Below are positions 1 through 8,054 of a DNA stretch of 64,000 bases, piece after piece. A model generated the notes under the pieces. It did not search any database. It was not told the origin of the DNA and saw nothing but the letters and a program-made list of their open reading frames with translations. Numbering within the stretch: position 1 is the first letter of the stretch; each line of letters begins with the position of its first letter. Origin of the DNA: an uncultured Cellulomonadaceae bacterium (lineage in GTDB: Bacteria; Actinomycetota; Actinomycetes; Actinomycetales; Cellulomonadaceae); contig CANLXM010000002.1 in NCBI GenBank assembly GCA_947495165.1, forward strand, positions 372,001-436,000, written 5' to 3'. Position numbers and translations under genes: made by a program.

Positions 1-923
1 TCGGCTTCGGGGACGCCCACGTCGACGTCGTCGGCTGCCCCTCCCTGTACCGCGACGGAGCCGACCTGCAGATCACCAAGAAGCAGCCCGAGCTCGCCGC
101 GGACGCCCCGTTCGCGCTCAACCTGTCGCCGTACGTGAAGCTCATGGGGCCGGTCGCCCTGCGCCACGCGGGGGCCTACCCGCGCATGACCTACGTGCCG
201 CAGGGCGCAGACACCCTCGCGCTCATGCTGTGGGGCACCCAGCCGCGCAAGGTCCGCACACCGTCGCTGCCCACGCACCGGGAGCACCCGCTCTACCAGT
301 CCAACCGGATGCGGTTCTTCGTCGACTCGAGCACCTGGGTCGAGTTCCTCCGAGCGCAGCAGTTCTCGTTCGGCACCCGCATCCACGGCAACATCGCCGC
401 GCTCCTCGCGCGCACGCCCGCCGTCGTGATCGCGCACGACGCCCGCACGCTCGAGCTCGCCCGGTTCCACCAGATCCCGCACCGGCTCGTCACCGACGTC
501 GACGACACGCTGGACGCCGCCGAGCTGCACGCCTGGGCCGACTACGACGCCTTCAACGCCGGCCACGCGGCCAACGCCGCCGACTTCGCGCGCTTCCTCG
601 CCAAGAACGGCCTCGAGCACGTGCACGAGCCCGGCAAGGCCAACCCCGCCTACGACGCCCGGCTCGCGGCCACGCCGTTCCCGCCTGCGGTCGAGACCCT
701 GATGTCCGACAACCCGGCAGCCCGGCGCGCGGCGATCGAGCGCGTGGCGCTGCTGCGCCAGGTAGCCGGCGACGACGCCTTCACCCGGCGGTTCCGGCTG
801 CGGCACCGGGTCCCGCTGCGCGCGGGAGCCGACGAGAGCCCGGGCGACGCGGGCCCGACCGTCGAGCGCCGGGCGGTCCGCGCCCGCCGGCTCCCCCGGC
901 TGCCGGCGTCGTGGCGCCGGTGA
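1..923 (+). CDS. polysaccharide pyruvyl transferase family protein, 3' part
   Basis: The frame is open from base 3 and its start lies left of the window, so only the last ~307 residues are seen. The segment reading FGTRIHGNIAALLARTPAVV, followed by a conserved His-Asp pair, is the nucleotide-sugar-binding end of the polysaccharide pyruvyl transferase fold (PF04230 type), a GT-B-like enzyme that places pyruvate ketals or related groups on cell-surface polysaccharide. The last ~110 residues (Asn/Ala/Asp-rich, then Arg-rich) lie beyond that core and resemble nothing I recognise. It converges with the next gene across a gap of under 30 bases with no hairpin that I can see. The acceptor polymer cannot be deduced. 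Other GT-B enzymes are possible but less likely. Confidence 0.75.
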   Translation, partial: GFGDAHVDVVGCPSLYRDGADLQITKKQPELAADAPFALNLSPYVKLMGPVALRHAGAYPRMTYVPQGADTLALMLWGTQPRKVRTPSLPTHREHPLYQSNRMRFFVDSSTWVEFLRAQQFSFGTRIHGNIAALLARTPAVVIAHDARTLELARFHQIPHRLVTDVDDTLDAAELHAWADYDAFNAGHAANAADFARFLAKNGLEHVHEPGKANPAYDARLAATPFPPAVETLMSDNPAARRAAIERVALLRQVAGDDAFTRRFRLRHRVPLRAGADESPGDAGPTVERRAVRARRLPRLPASWRR

Positions 924-951
924 TCGCGCGCCCGACGACGCCGGCCGGGCG

Positions 952-2013
952 CTACTCGCAGCCCACGCCGTCCCCGTCGCGGTCCAGGTGCTTGGCGTAT
1001 CCCGGGTCGCCGCGGTGCACCGGTGCGGCGCCCGCGTCGCGCGCTGCCGTGCAGTTCTTGTAGTAGACGTCCGTGGCCGGCTCGGGTGCGGGCTCCGGCT
1101 TCGGCTCGGGCGCAGGCTCGGGCGTCGGCTCGTCCCGGACCGTGACAGGCACGATCGGCTCGTCCGCCCCGGCCGGGAGCACCTCCCCAGGGCAGGCGGT
1201 CAGGACCCGGACCATCGCGTCGCGCTCCGCCTGCGTCACCCACGCCCCGTACTTCGCCTTCACCGCGACCTGGCGCGCGACGTAGGCGCACCGGACGTCC
1301 TTGCGCGGCGGCAGCCAGGTCGCCGTGTCCCCGTCGCCCTTGCTGGCGTTCAGCGGGCCGTCGACGGCGAGCAGGTTGAGCGGGTCGTTCGCGAACGCGA
1401 CGCGCACGCCTGCGTCCCAGCCCTGCGCGCCCTTCTGCCACGCGTCCGACAGCGCCACCACGTGGTCGATCTGCACCGCTGTGCTCGTCGTGTTCCCCCG
1501 GACGAACGCGAGAGTCGCCCCGCCATACGGGTCGACGAGGGTGCCGCGCAGGACGACGCACCCGCCCGTCCCGGGCTTGGTGTCGACCTGCGTGAGGTCC
1601 CGCGCGAGGATGTCGTTGCGGGTGTCGCAGCCGTTGCGGTCGACGTCCACCCAGCCGGAACCGAACAGGTCGCGGTCGTAGCCCGTCTTGGGCGCCCGGC
1701 CCTTGACCGGGAGCGCCTGCGCGGCCAGGAGCGCGCCACCCGGCTCGATCGGCGCGGCCGACGGCGCGGGCTCGGCCGGCTCGGGAACCGCGGTGGGCTC
1801 CGGGGCGGGAGCCGACGTCGCAGGCCCGGGCGACGCCGTCGGCTCGCCGACGGGCTCGGGCGACGCCTCGGGTGACGCGACGGTCGCCACCGGGGCCGGC
1901 GTGCCCGGGATCACGGTCGCCTCGACGGTGCTCGTGCACCCGCCGATCGCCAGGGCGCCCGCGAGCGCCGCCACCGCCCAGCCCGTGCCGGTCGTCGTCC
2001 TGCTGCGCCCCAT
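952..2013 (-). CDS. secreted HNH-family nuclease lipoprotein with C-terminal Excalibur domain
   Basis: 353 residues. The N-terminus has a basic start, a hydrophobic stretch and a lipobox ending LAIGGC (Cys26), so the protein should be a lipid-anchored exoprotein. A Pro/Glu/Ala-rich spacer (~35-95) leads to a DUF1524/GmrSD-type HNH module (~105-265). The conserved IDHVVALSDAW segment, a later NDPLNLLAV and the Asn-Lys of LNASKGDGD are the usual catalytic neighbourhood. A second Pro/Glu repeat spacer joins this to an Excalibur Ca-binding domain at the C-terminus (YYKNCTAARDAG, then DRDGDGVGCE), normally seen on extracellular nucleases. The role is probably extracellular DNA degradation or a wall-associated nuclease; substrate and activity are inferred from the family only. 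It is transcribed divergently from the NADH dehydrogenase gene. Confidence 0.8.
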   Translation of the reverse strand: MGRSRTTTGTGWAVAALAGALAIGGCTSTVEATVIPGTPAPVATVASPEASPEPVGEPTASPGPATSAPAPEPTAVPEPAEPAPSAAPIEPGGALLAAQALPVKGRAPKTGYDRDLFGSGWVDVDRNGCDTRNDILARDLTQVDTKPGTGGCVVLRGTLVDPYGGATLAFVRGNTTSTAVQIDHVVALSDAWQKGAQGWDAGVRVAFANDPLNLLAVDGPLNASKGDGDTATWLPPRKDVRCAYVARQVAVKAKYGAWVTQAERDAMVRVLTACPGEVLPAGADEPIVPVTVRDEPTPEPAPEPKPEPAPEPATDVYYKNCTAARDAGAAPVHRGDPGYAKHLDRDGDGVGCE

Positions 2014-2186
2014 GACCCCACCTCTCGTCCGAGTGAGACATCGACACCGGGCCCGCCAGACATGAGCGCTCGCGTGCGAGCACAGCTCCGCTCGGTCTGG
2101 CCGAGCAGGACTGTGCTCAGGACGGCGCGGGCCGTGCGTGTGATGATCGAGACGAACCGTCCGACCACCGCACGAGGGGATCTGCC

Positions 2187-3536
2187 GTGACCGAGGACGC
2201 CCAGGACACCCAGGACGCCCACCTGCCGCACGTCGTCGTCGTCGGAGGCGGCTTCGCCGGGATGGCCACCGTGAAAGCCCTCGCGGACGCCCCCGTGCGG
2301 ATCACCCTGATCGACCGCCGGGTCTACAACACGTTCCAGCCGCTGCTCTACCAGATCGCCACGGGTGGCCTGAACCCGGGCGACGTCACCTACTTCCTGC
2401 GCGCGCTGCACCTGCGCCAGCGCAACGTCCGCGTGCTGCACGAGCACGTCGCCCAGATCAACACCGACACCCGGTGCGTGGGTCTGCTCGACGACACGCA
2501 GATCCAGTACGACTACCTGGTGCTCGCCAACGGCGTCACGACCAGCTTCTTCGGCACGCCCGGCGCCAAGGAGCACTCGTTCCCCATGTACTCGCGCTCG
2601 CAGGCGCTACGGATCCGCGACACCCTGTTCGTCCGGCTCGAGCACGCCGTGCGGGAGACCGAGAAGAACGACGGGCTGCGCGTCGTCGTCGTCGGCGGTG
2701 GCGCGACCGGGGTCGAGGTCGCCGGCGCGCTCGCCGAGCTGCGCGACGCCGGACTGCGCCCCGCCTACCCGGAGATCCGCGGCGAGGCGTTCGACGTCAC
2801 GCTCGTGCAGCGCGGCCACGAGCTGCTCAAGACGTTCCACCCCGCCCTGCGGACCTACACCGCCAAGGAGCTGGAGAAGCGCGGGGTCGCGCTGCGCCTC
2901 GGTGCGGGAGTCGCGGAGGTCCGGCCCGACGGCGTCGTCCTCACCGACGGCGCCTTCGTCCCCTCCCACCTGACCGTGTGGTCCACGGGCGTGAAGCCGC
3001 ACGAGGAGGTCGACCGCTGGAACCTCCCGCGCGGCCAGGGCGGGCGCGTGCAGGTCGGCAAGGACCTGCGCGTCGAGGGCTTCGACGACGTGTTCGCCGC
3101 CGGGGACATCGCGATCTCGCCCGCGGAGCTGCCGCAGCTGGCCCAGCCCGCGCTGCAGTCCGGCAAGCTCGTCGCCCGCAACATCCGTGCCCTGATCGAG
3201 GGACGCCCCACGCGCTCGCTGCACTACCTCGACAAGGGCACGATGGCGATCATCGGGCGCCGGGCGGCGATCGCGGAGATCTTCGGCCGGTTCCGGCTCA
3301 CGGGCGGTATCGCGTGGCTCGCGTGGCTGTTCGTGCACATCATGGGGCTGATCGGGCCGCGCAACCGCCTGAACACGTTCACCGGGCTGGTCACGCGCTA
3401 CGGCTTCCCGTTCCATCGCCGGCCCATCCCAATCGTCGGCGACGTACCGGCGATCCGCCCGCCCAAGGACGCGGGCAAGCGGGCCGACGCCGGAGCGCCC
3501 GGCGACGACCCGGGCGGCTCGACGTCCCGCGCCTGA
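2187..3536 (+). CDS. ndh: type II NADH dehydrogenase (NAD(P)/FAD-dependent oxidoreductase)
   Basis: 449 residues, the usual length for NDH-2. An FAD-binding Rossmann motif VVVGGGFAGMATVKAL lies at ~14-30, a second GGGATGVEVAGAL dinucleotide site for NADH at ~170, and the FAD C-terminal motif DVFAAGDIAISP at ~305. The C-terminal third has a hydrophobic amphipathic stretch (IAWLAWLFVHIMGLIG, ~372-390) typical of membrane-attached NDH-2. The enzyme passes electrons from NADH to menaquinone without pumping protons. The start is the ATG-less GTG context just after a purine-rich GAGGGGATC stretch. The gene stands alone and ends against a perfect hairpin shared with the convergent gene. It could be another member of the same flavoprotein family, such as a ferredoxin-like reductase, but the tail favours NDH-2. 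Confidence 0.9.
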   Translation: MTEDAQDTQDAHLPHVVVVGGGFAGMATVKALADAPVRITLIDRRVYNTFQPLLYQIATGGLNPGDVTYFLRALHLRQRNVRVLHEHVAQINTDTRCVGLLDDTQIQYDYLVLANGVTTSFFGTPGAKEHSFPMYSRSQALRIRDTLFVRLEHAVRETEKNDGLRVVVVGGGATGVEVAGALAELRDAGLRPAYPEIRGEAFDVTLVQRGHELLKTFHPALRTYTAKELEKRGVALRLGAGVAEVRPDGVVLTDGAFVPSHLTVWSTGVKPHEEVDRWNLPRGQGGRVQVGKDLRVEGFDDVFAAGDIAISPAELPQLAQPALQSGKLVARNIRALIEGRPTRSLHYLDKGTMAIIGRRAAIAEIFGRFRLTGGIAWLAWLFVHIMGLIGPRNRLNTFTGLVTRYGFPFHRRPIPIVGDVPAIRPPKDAGKRADAGAPGDDPGGSTSRA

Positions 3537-3560
3537 GCTGCGCCCCGCCCCGGACGGCAC

Positions 3561-3607
3561 GTTGGGAGCACTTCTGCACGGGTGAGCCGTGCAGAAGTGC
3601 TCCCAAC
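3561..3607. terminator. perfect 21-bp inverted repeat between convergent genes
   Basis: Bases 3561-3581 and 3587-3607 are exact reverse complements around a 5-base loop (core GGGAGCACTTCTGCACGG). It lies 24 bases after the NADH dehydrogenase stop and 12 bases after the stop of the opposing secreted protein, so it can end transcription from both sides. No T-run follows on either strand, as is common in actinobacteria. An alternative reading is a short repetitive element. Confidence 0.75.
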
Positions 3608-3619
3608 CGCGACCGCCGC

Positions 3620-5509
3620 TCAGGGCAGCGGGTACTCCACGACGTAGCTCGGGGTGCCCGTGTTGTCGTTGCTCACCGGACCGCCGACGCCGTTGACCAC
3701 CGAGTCGATCGTGCCCGCGCCGAGGTTGACCGTCAGGACGTGGTGCAACCGCACCCCCGGGCGCTCCGGGACCTCGAAGCCCTGGGTCGCGTGCAGCGAG
3801 GGGTCGACGTTCGTGAAGATGTACGAACCCCCGCCCCACAGCTCGTGGTGCCGGACGTCGTCGGCCACCTTGTAGCCGGCGTAGCCGAGCGTGTCCCCGT
3901 GGCGCCATGCGTCCTGGTTGGGCGGGTCGTACGGGAGCTCGTTCTGGAACAGCACCGTGCGCCCGTGCTCGCCGTTCCAGATCAGGTTGTACTCCTGGTA
4001 GTGCTCCACGAAGAGCCCCGTGGCCGTCACGTGGTCACCGTTGACGATGACGCCGTTGCGTCCCGGGCTCTCGGTCCAGCCGAACGAGCCCGGCTTGCCG
4101 TGGTCCGCGCGCCACGCCCAGATGTGGTCCACGAGGACGTGGTCGCTGTTCACCTCGAGGGTCAGGTCGGCCTTGCCGACGTGCGGACCACCGATGCGGA
4201 AGTAGACGTCGCTGAGCGTCGTCGGGTTCTTCTTGGCGGCGCGGTCGCGGGCACGGTCGAACCAGCGGCCCCAGCCGTGGCCGTGGTGCTTCTTCTTCTC
4301 CCCCACCTGCAGGAGCATCGGAGACGTCTTGGTCCCTGCGTCGATCGTCAGGCCGGCGACGACGACGCCGGGGACGTCCTTGACCTTGAGCGGCACCGCG
4401 CCGCGCTGGGCCGTGAGGGTGGCGTGCCCGATGCCGAGCACCACCGTGTTCGGACGCTTGATCACGATGCTCTGCGCGACGTCGTACACGCCGGGCGTCA
4501 GCAGCAGGTGCTTGCCGCGCGCGAGCTGGGAGTTGAGCGTGCGCACGGAGTCGCGCGGGGTCGCGACGTAGAAGTCGCGCAGGTCGATCGTCCGGCCTGC
4601 GGTCTGACCGTCGGCCCAGGACACGCCCCGGCTCTCGCGCTGCGCCGCCGGGACGCGCACCTGGTAGCGGCCCTTGCGGTCCACGAACAGGTACGGCTTC
4701 TCGCGGCTGACCGGCGTGGTCTCGAGCGTCGTGTACGGCGGGTCGGGGAAGGTGGCGTCGTCGGGCGCGCCCTCCGTGCCGGAGAACACCGCGTTCCAGA
4801 CCCCGTTGGACCAGGACCCGATCTCCGAGTTCCGCGTGTACCACTGCTGCTGCGAGCCGTTCGTGACGTCGTCGGTCACCGAGTCCGCGAGGTAGCCGCC
4901 GCTCGCGTACTGCGGGCCTGCAGTGCAGTAGTCCATGAGCGTGAGCGGCCCGTTCACCTGGACGCGGCGCATCGAGACTGCCTGGGACACGGCCCAGAAG
5001 TTCGCGCCCGCGCGGCAGCCGTCCTGACCGGTGCCGTTGACGTCGATCGTCAGGTTGGAGATCGAGCGCCAGAAGTTGTTCAGCGCGATGCAGTTCGCGG
5101 TGCCGTCATCCTCGAGGCAGCGGTTGTACACCTCGACCTTGCCGTTGATCACCACGTCCGACGGCGAGGCACCCAGCCCGGAGACCTCGGTGTAGTACCC
5201 GACCTGGATCTGCAGCGGCTCGGCGTCGGTGCCGTAGGTGCCGGGCAGGAACAGCAGGGCGTAGCGGTTGGTGCCCATCTCGTCGTCCACCTGGCGAGCG
5301 TGGATCTCGTCCGCCGTCTCCTGGATCTCGGCGACGGACATGGACGGGTCGAAGACGACGACGTTGGGGCCGAGGTCGGCGGGACGGCCACGGTCGTGCT
5401 TCGCGGCGGCGGTGCTGGTGGGGACCAGCAGCGCCACGGTGGCGACGAGCACGCCGGCGCGCACCGCGGCGCGACGCCCTCCCTGGGGGTGGAACGATCG
5501 GAGTCTCAT
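3620..5509 (-). CDS. secreted right-handed beta-helix protein (pectate-lyase/GH55-like)
   Basis: About 629 residues from the chosen ATG, which is preceded by GGAGAGG at good spacing and begins a clear Sec signal peptide (MRLRSF..., hydrophobic core, TAAA cleavage region). A longer frame upstream lacks these features. The mature part is rich in Asn, Gly, Val and short beta-strand repeats such as NNFWRSISNLTIDVNG, VVLGIGHATLT, VVVAGLTIDAG and DVYFRIGGPHVGKADLTLE, the pattern of a two-module parallel beta-helix as in pectate lyases and GH55 glucanases. I recall similar secreted streptomycete proteins annotated only as coagulation-factor 5/8-type or hypothetical. An extracellular polysaccharide-active role is an inference and the substrate is unknown. 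The gene stands alone, with the shared hairpin at its 3' end. Confidence 0.6.
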   Translation of the reverse strand: MRLRSFHPQGGRRAAVRAGVLVATVALLVPTSTAAAKHDRGRPADLGPNVVVFDPSMSVAEIQETADEIHARQVDDEMGTNRYALLFLPGTYGTDAEPLQIQVGYYTEVSGLGASPSDVVINGKVEVYNRCLEDDGTANCIALNNFWRSISNLTIDVNGTGQDGCRAGANFWAVSQAVSMRRVQVNGPLTLMDYCTAGPQYASGGYLADSVTDDVTNGSQQQWYTRNSEIGSWSNGVWNAVFSGTEGAPDDATFPDPPYTTLETTPVSREKPYLFVDRKGRYQVRVPAAQRESRGVSWADGQTAGRTIDLRDFYVATPRDSVRTLNSQLARGKHLLLTPGVYDVAQSIVIKRPNTVVLGIGHATLTAQRGAVPLKVKDVPGVVVAGLTIDAGTKTSPMLLQVGEKKKHHGHGWGRWFDRARDRAAKKNPTTLSDVYFRIGGPHVGKADLTLEVNSDHVLVDHIWAWRADHGKPGSFGWTESPGRNGVIVNGDHVTATGLFVEHYQEYNLIWNGEHGRTVLFQNELPYDPPNQDAWRHGDTLGYAGYKVADDVRHHELWGGGSYIFTNVDPSLHATQGFEVPERPGVRLHHVLTVNLGAGTIDSVVNGVGGPVSNDNTGTPSYVVEYPLP

Positions 5510-5650
5510 AAGGGAACCTCTCCATCGAGGCGACATCCGCCCGCGGTCGCCGACGGACATATCGCACCTTACGGACCGTGGGAGCGCTGTCAAGGCTCGG
5601 CTCGGGGACGATCTCCCGCAAACAGGTCAAGGATCGTTAGGGTGTGGGCC

Positions 5651-6232
5651 ATGCGACTCACGAAGCCTGCAGCCCTCGTCCTGACCGCCGCCCTGCTCGC
5701 CGCGTGCGGGGGCGGCGACGACCCCGACCCGACCGCGCCGCCCACCGCGAGCGCGACGGGCACCAGCAGCGCGCCGTCGGACGACGGCACCGACGACGGC
5801 ACGGACGACGACGGCGCGGCGTCCGACGACGACGAGCTCACCCTCGACGAGCTGCTGGGCCAGACCGAGATCACCCTCGCGGTGGGCGACTGCTGGGGCC
5901 GGACGGACGAGATCGAGCTGGACCCGATCCCCTGCGACGGTCCCCACGTCTACGAGGTCGCCGCGATCATCGAGGACTGGCCCTACGAGCAGTACGAGGG
6001 CGGGTTCGAGAAGGGAGTCGAGGGCGACGAGGCCCAGCGCGACGCCTGCGACGCGGCCGCACAGGGGTACTTCGGCGGCGACTTCTCCGAGCAGGGCATC
6101 ACGATCGACCACAACCGCCCGCAGTTCATGGGACACGAGGACACGATCGTGTGCAGCGCGCACGGCGCCCCCGACACCGAGGTCTTCCGCGAAGAGGTCA
6201 CCGGGTCCTACGAGTCTCGCGGGCTGCGGTGA
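5651..6232 (+). CDS. lipoprotein with septum-formation-like domain
   Basis: 193 residues. The signal peptide ends LLAAC (lipobox Cys19), followed by an extremely acidic Asp/Gly/Thr linker (~40-70) and a compact domain carrying AVGDCWGRTDEI, IPCDGPHVYEVAAII and paired Cys residues (DACDAA, TIVCSAHG). The GDCW...PCDGPHVYEV arrangement matches the actinobacterial septum formation family (PF13845 type), whose biochemical role is poorly known. The ATG is chosen because the signal peptide starts there; a GTG nine bases upstream in frame would also be possible. The stop overlaps the GTG of the next gene (GTGA), so the two are translationally coupled. Confidence 0.65.
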   Translation: MRLTKPAALVLTAALLAACGGGDDPDPTAPPTASATGTSSAPSDDGTDDGTDDDGAASDDDELTLDELLGQTEITLAVGDCWGRTDEIELDPIPCDGPHVYEVAAIIEDWPYEQYEGGFEKGVEGDEAQRDACDAAAQGYFGGDFSEQGITIDHNRPQFMGHEDTIVCSAHGAPDTEVFREEVTGSYESRGLR

Positions 6233-6627
6233 GCCAGGGACGGGCGCCCGGCCGGTCCGACCGGTGGGGGGTGCTCGCGCTCCTGGCCGTGGTCGCGCTC
6301 GGGCTCGGGGCTCTCGGCGCGAACCTGCTCGACGACGGCGTGCAGGAACCGCGCGTCGTGCGGGGCATCGCGATGCCGAACAACACCGGCGAGGCGATCT
6401 CGCTGCACGCGGACGAGGACGGGCGCCCGGGCGAGCGCGGCGAGGGCTACGTCATCGCGGGCGCGTCGTGGGCCGGGCCGGACGGCGTCTGGCACGACGG
6501 CACCGACACCTCGTGCGTCGGGTCCGAGCCCGACGTCGGGACCCGCGTCGAGCTGGGCCTCGTCGAGTTCTCCGACCCCATCGTGGGCGACGGCACCCGC
6601 GTCGTCTGGCTGCGATGCCTCGAGTGA
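6229..6627 (+). CDS. small membrane-anchored protein of unknown function
   Basis: 132 residues beginning with GTG inside the stop of the preceding lipoprotein gene. One transmembrane helix (~12-30, WGVLALLAVVALGLGALG) is followed by an extracytoplasmic domain with two Cys residues (DTSCVGSEPDVGT and the C-terminal WLRCLE) that could form a disulphide. I recognise no family. Coupling to the septum-formation-like lipoprotein suggests a joint envelope role. Codon third positions are as GC-rich as in the neighbours, which supports it being real. Confidence 0.6.
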   Translation: MSQGRAPGRSDRWGVLALLAVVALGLGALGANLLDDGVQEPRVVRGIAMPNNTGEAISLHADEDGRPGERGEGYVIAGASWAGPDGVWHDGTDTSCVGSEPDVGTRVELGLVEFSDPIVGDGTRVVWLRCLE

Positions 6628-6723
6628 GGCCGCGATGCACCGCGTGAGCCACGGCCATCGCGAGCGTGCGGGCGATCCCGGGCGCAGCGGGCGCCTCGCG
6701 CTCGCCCGTGGAAACATGACCCC

Positions 6724-7257
6724 ATGAGCCACGAGTCCCTCGACGCCGCCCTCGCCACCGCCCTGTCCGACGCCGAGCCCACCCCGGGGCCGTCCCCCAC
6801 GGACCTGTGGATCGAGCGCGTCGGCAAGCGCCAGTACACGGGCTTCAACGGGCGCGGCGCCCGGGTCGAGATCGGTTCGCCCGAGCACGACCACCGCTTC
6901 TCCCCCGGCGAGCTCCTCAAGATCGCGCTCGCCGGCTGCACCGGGCTGTCGAGCGACGTCGCACTGGCACGGCGGCTCGGCGACGACTTCGAGGCGACCG
7001 TGCACGTCTCCGGCGCTGCGGATCGCGAGGAGGAGCGCTACCCCACGCTCGTCGAGCGGCTCGAGGTGGACCTCTCCGGCCTGGACCCCGACGCCCGCGA
7101 GCGCCTGCTGACCGTCGTGCGCCGCGCGATCGACGTGAACTGCACGGTCGGCCGGACCATCGAGCGCGGCGCGACCATCGAGCTGACCATCGCCGACGGC
7201 GCCGCTACAGCGGCGCCCGCGGCTCCTACGACAGACCTTGACACCCCGGAGGCCTGA
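6724..7257 (+). CDS. OsmC-family thiol peroxidase-like protein
   Basis: 177 residues, the usual OsmC length. The two active-site Cys regions are present: LAGCTGLSSDVALARRLG (~75) and NCTVGRTIERG (~140). The N-terminal stretch RQYTGFNGRGARVEIGSPEH and the FSPGELLKIALAGC segment are standard for the fold. Members reduce organic hydroperoxides or handle other electrophiles in the cytoplasm. The gene follows a 96-base gap and its TGA overlaps the next ATG by one base, so it heads a three-gene operon with the membrane protein and the dimethylargininase. Whether it is Ohr-like or OsmC-like cannot be told from the sequence alone. Confidence 0.85.
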   Translation: MSHESLDAALATALSDAEPTPGPSPTDLWIERVGKRQYTGFNGRGARVEIGSPEHDHRFSPGELLKIALAGCTGLSSDVALARRLGDDFEATVHVSGAADREEERYPTLVERLEVDLSGLDPDARERLLTVVRRAIDVNCTVGRTIERGATIELTIADGAATAAPAAPTTDLDTPEA

Positions 7258-8054
7258 TGACCCGCACGACCAGCACGCCCGACGACGCCGTCGCCACCCA
7301 CCCGCCCACGGACGCCCGCGGTTCCGCGGCAGCGTCGACCAAGGCGACGATGCTCGAGCACGCGCTCGACAAGGCGGTGCGCATCCCGTCCGCGACGATC
7401 CACAAGCACGTGGACGCGCTGCGGACCCGCAACCCTGAGGCGGACCCGGAGCGGATCATCGCCCTGCTCGGCAAGGAGTACCTGCGGGTGCTCGAAGCCG
7501 CAGGAGGGTCGGTGGGCGCCGCCGCGACCCTGCCCGGCATCGGGACCGGCGTCGGGGTCGCGCTCACGGGTGCGGACATGGCGACGTTCTTCGCCGCGTC
7601 GGCCGCGTACTCGCTCGGGGTCGCGGACGTGCACGGGATCGAGGTCGAGGACCTCGACCGCCGGCGGGCGCTGCTGCTCGCGAGCGTGCTGGGTGATGAG
7701 GGCGCCGCGGCGGTCTCGTCCGCGGGCAACGACCCGACGTCGTGGGGGCGGGCGCTGCTCGCCTACATGCCGACCAGCACCATCAGGCAGGTCAACAAGG
7801 CGCTCACCGGGCGGTTCGTGCGCCGGTACCTGATGCGCCGCTCCGGGATGATGCTCGGCCGGCTGCTGCCGTTCGGCGTCGGCGCGGTCGTCGGGGTGCT
7901 CGGCGGGCGCGCGCTCGGCAAGACCGTGATCGCGCAGACCCAGGAGGCGTTCGGGCTGCCGCCGAGCGCGTTCGGCGTCCCCGTCCGCGTCGTCGAGACG
8001 GGGGGCCGCCCGAGCCTCGTGGCGGGCGACAAGCGAGCGGAGGTGCACCCGTGA
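7257..8054 (+). CDS. EcsC-like membrane-associated protein
   Basis: 265 residues. The middle carries a Gly/Ala-rich hydrophobic patch (GAAATLPGIGTGVGVALTGAD, ~85-108, continuing FFAASAAYSLGVADVHG), and a second one near the C-terminus (LLPFGVGAVVGVLGGRALGK, ~200-222). This resembles the EcsC family, membrane-associated proteins of unclear biochemical role. It is coupled at both ends: its ATG overlaps the OsmC stop and its TGA overlaps the GTG of the dimethylargininase. The family match is moderate and the function is unknown. Confidence 0.55.
   Translation: MTRTTSTPDDAVATHPPTDARGSAAASTKATMLEHALDKAVRIPSATIHKHVDALRTRNPEADPERIIALLGKEYLRVLEAAGGSVGAAATLPGIGTGVGVALTGADMATFFAASAAYSLGVADVHGIEVEDLDRRRALLLASVLGDEGAAAVSSAGNDPTSWGRALLAYMPTSTIRQVNKALTGRFVRRYLMRRSGMMLGRLLPFGVGAVVGVLGGRALGKTVIAQTQEAFGLPPSAFGVPVRVVETGGRPSLVAGDKRAEVHP

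Noticed and set aside
650..2083. Minus-strand frame overlapping the HNH/Excalibur lipoprotein gene in another phase
   Set aside because: Arg/Gly-rich low-complexity translation typical of wrong-frame reading in high-GC DNA; the other frame has lipobox, HNH and Excalibur motifs.
2474..5650. Very long plus-strand open frame reading through the NADH dehydrogenase tail and opposite the beta-helix gene
   Set aside because: It is Arg/Ala/Val/Asp-rich without domains and antisense to a gene with signal peptide and correct codon bias. Only its last part, from 5651, is a real gene.
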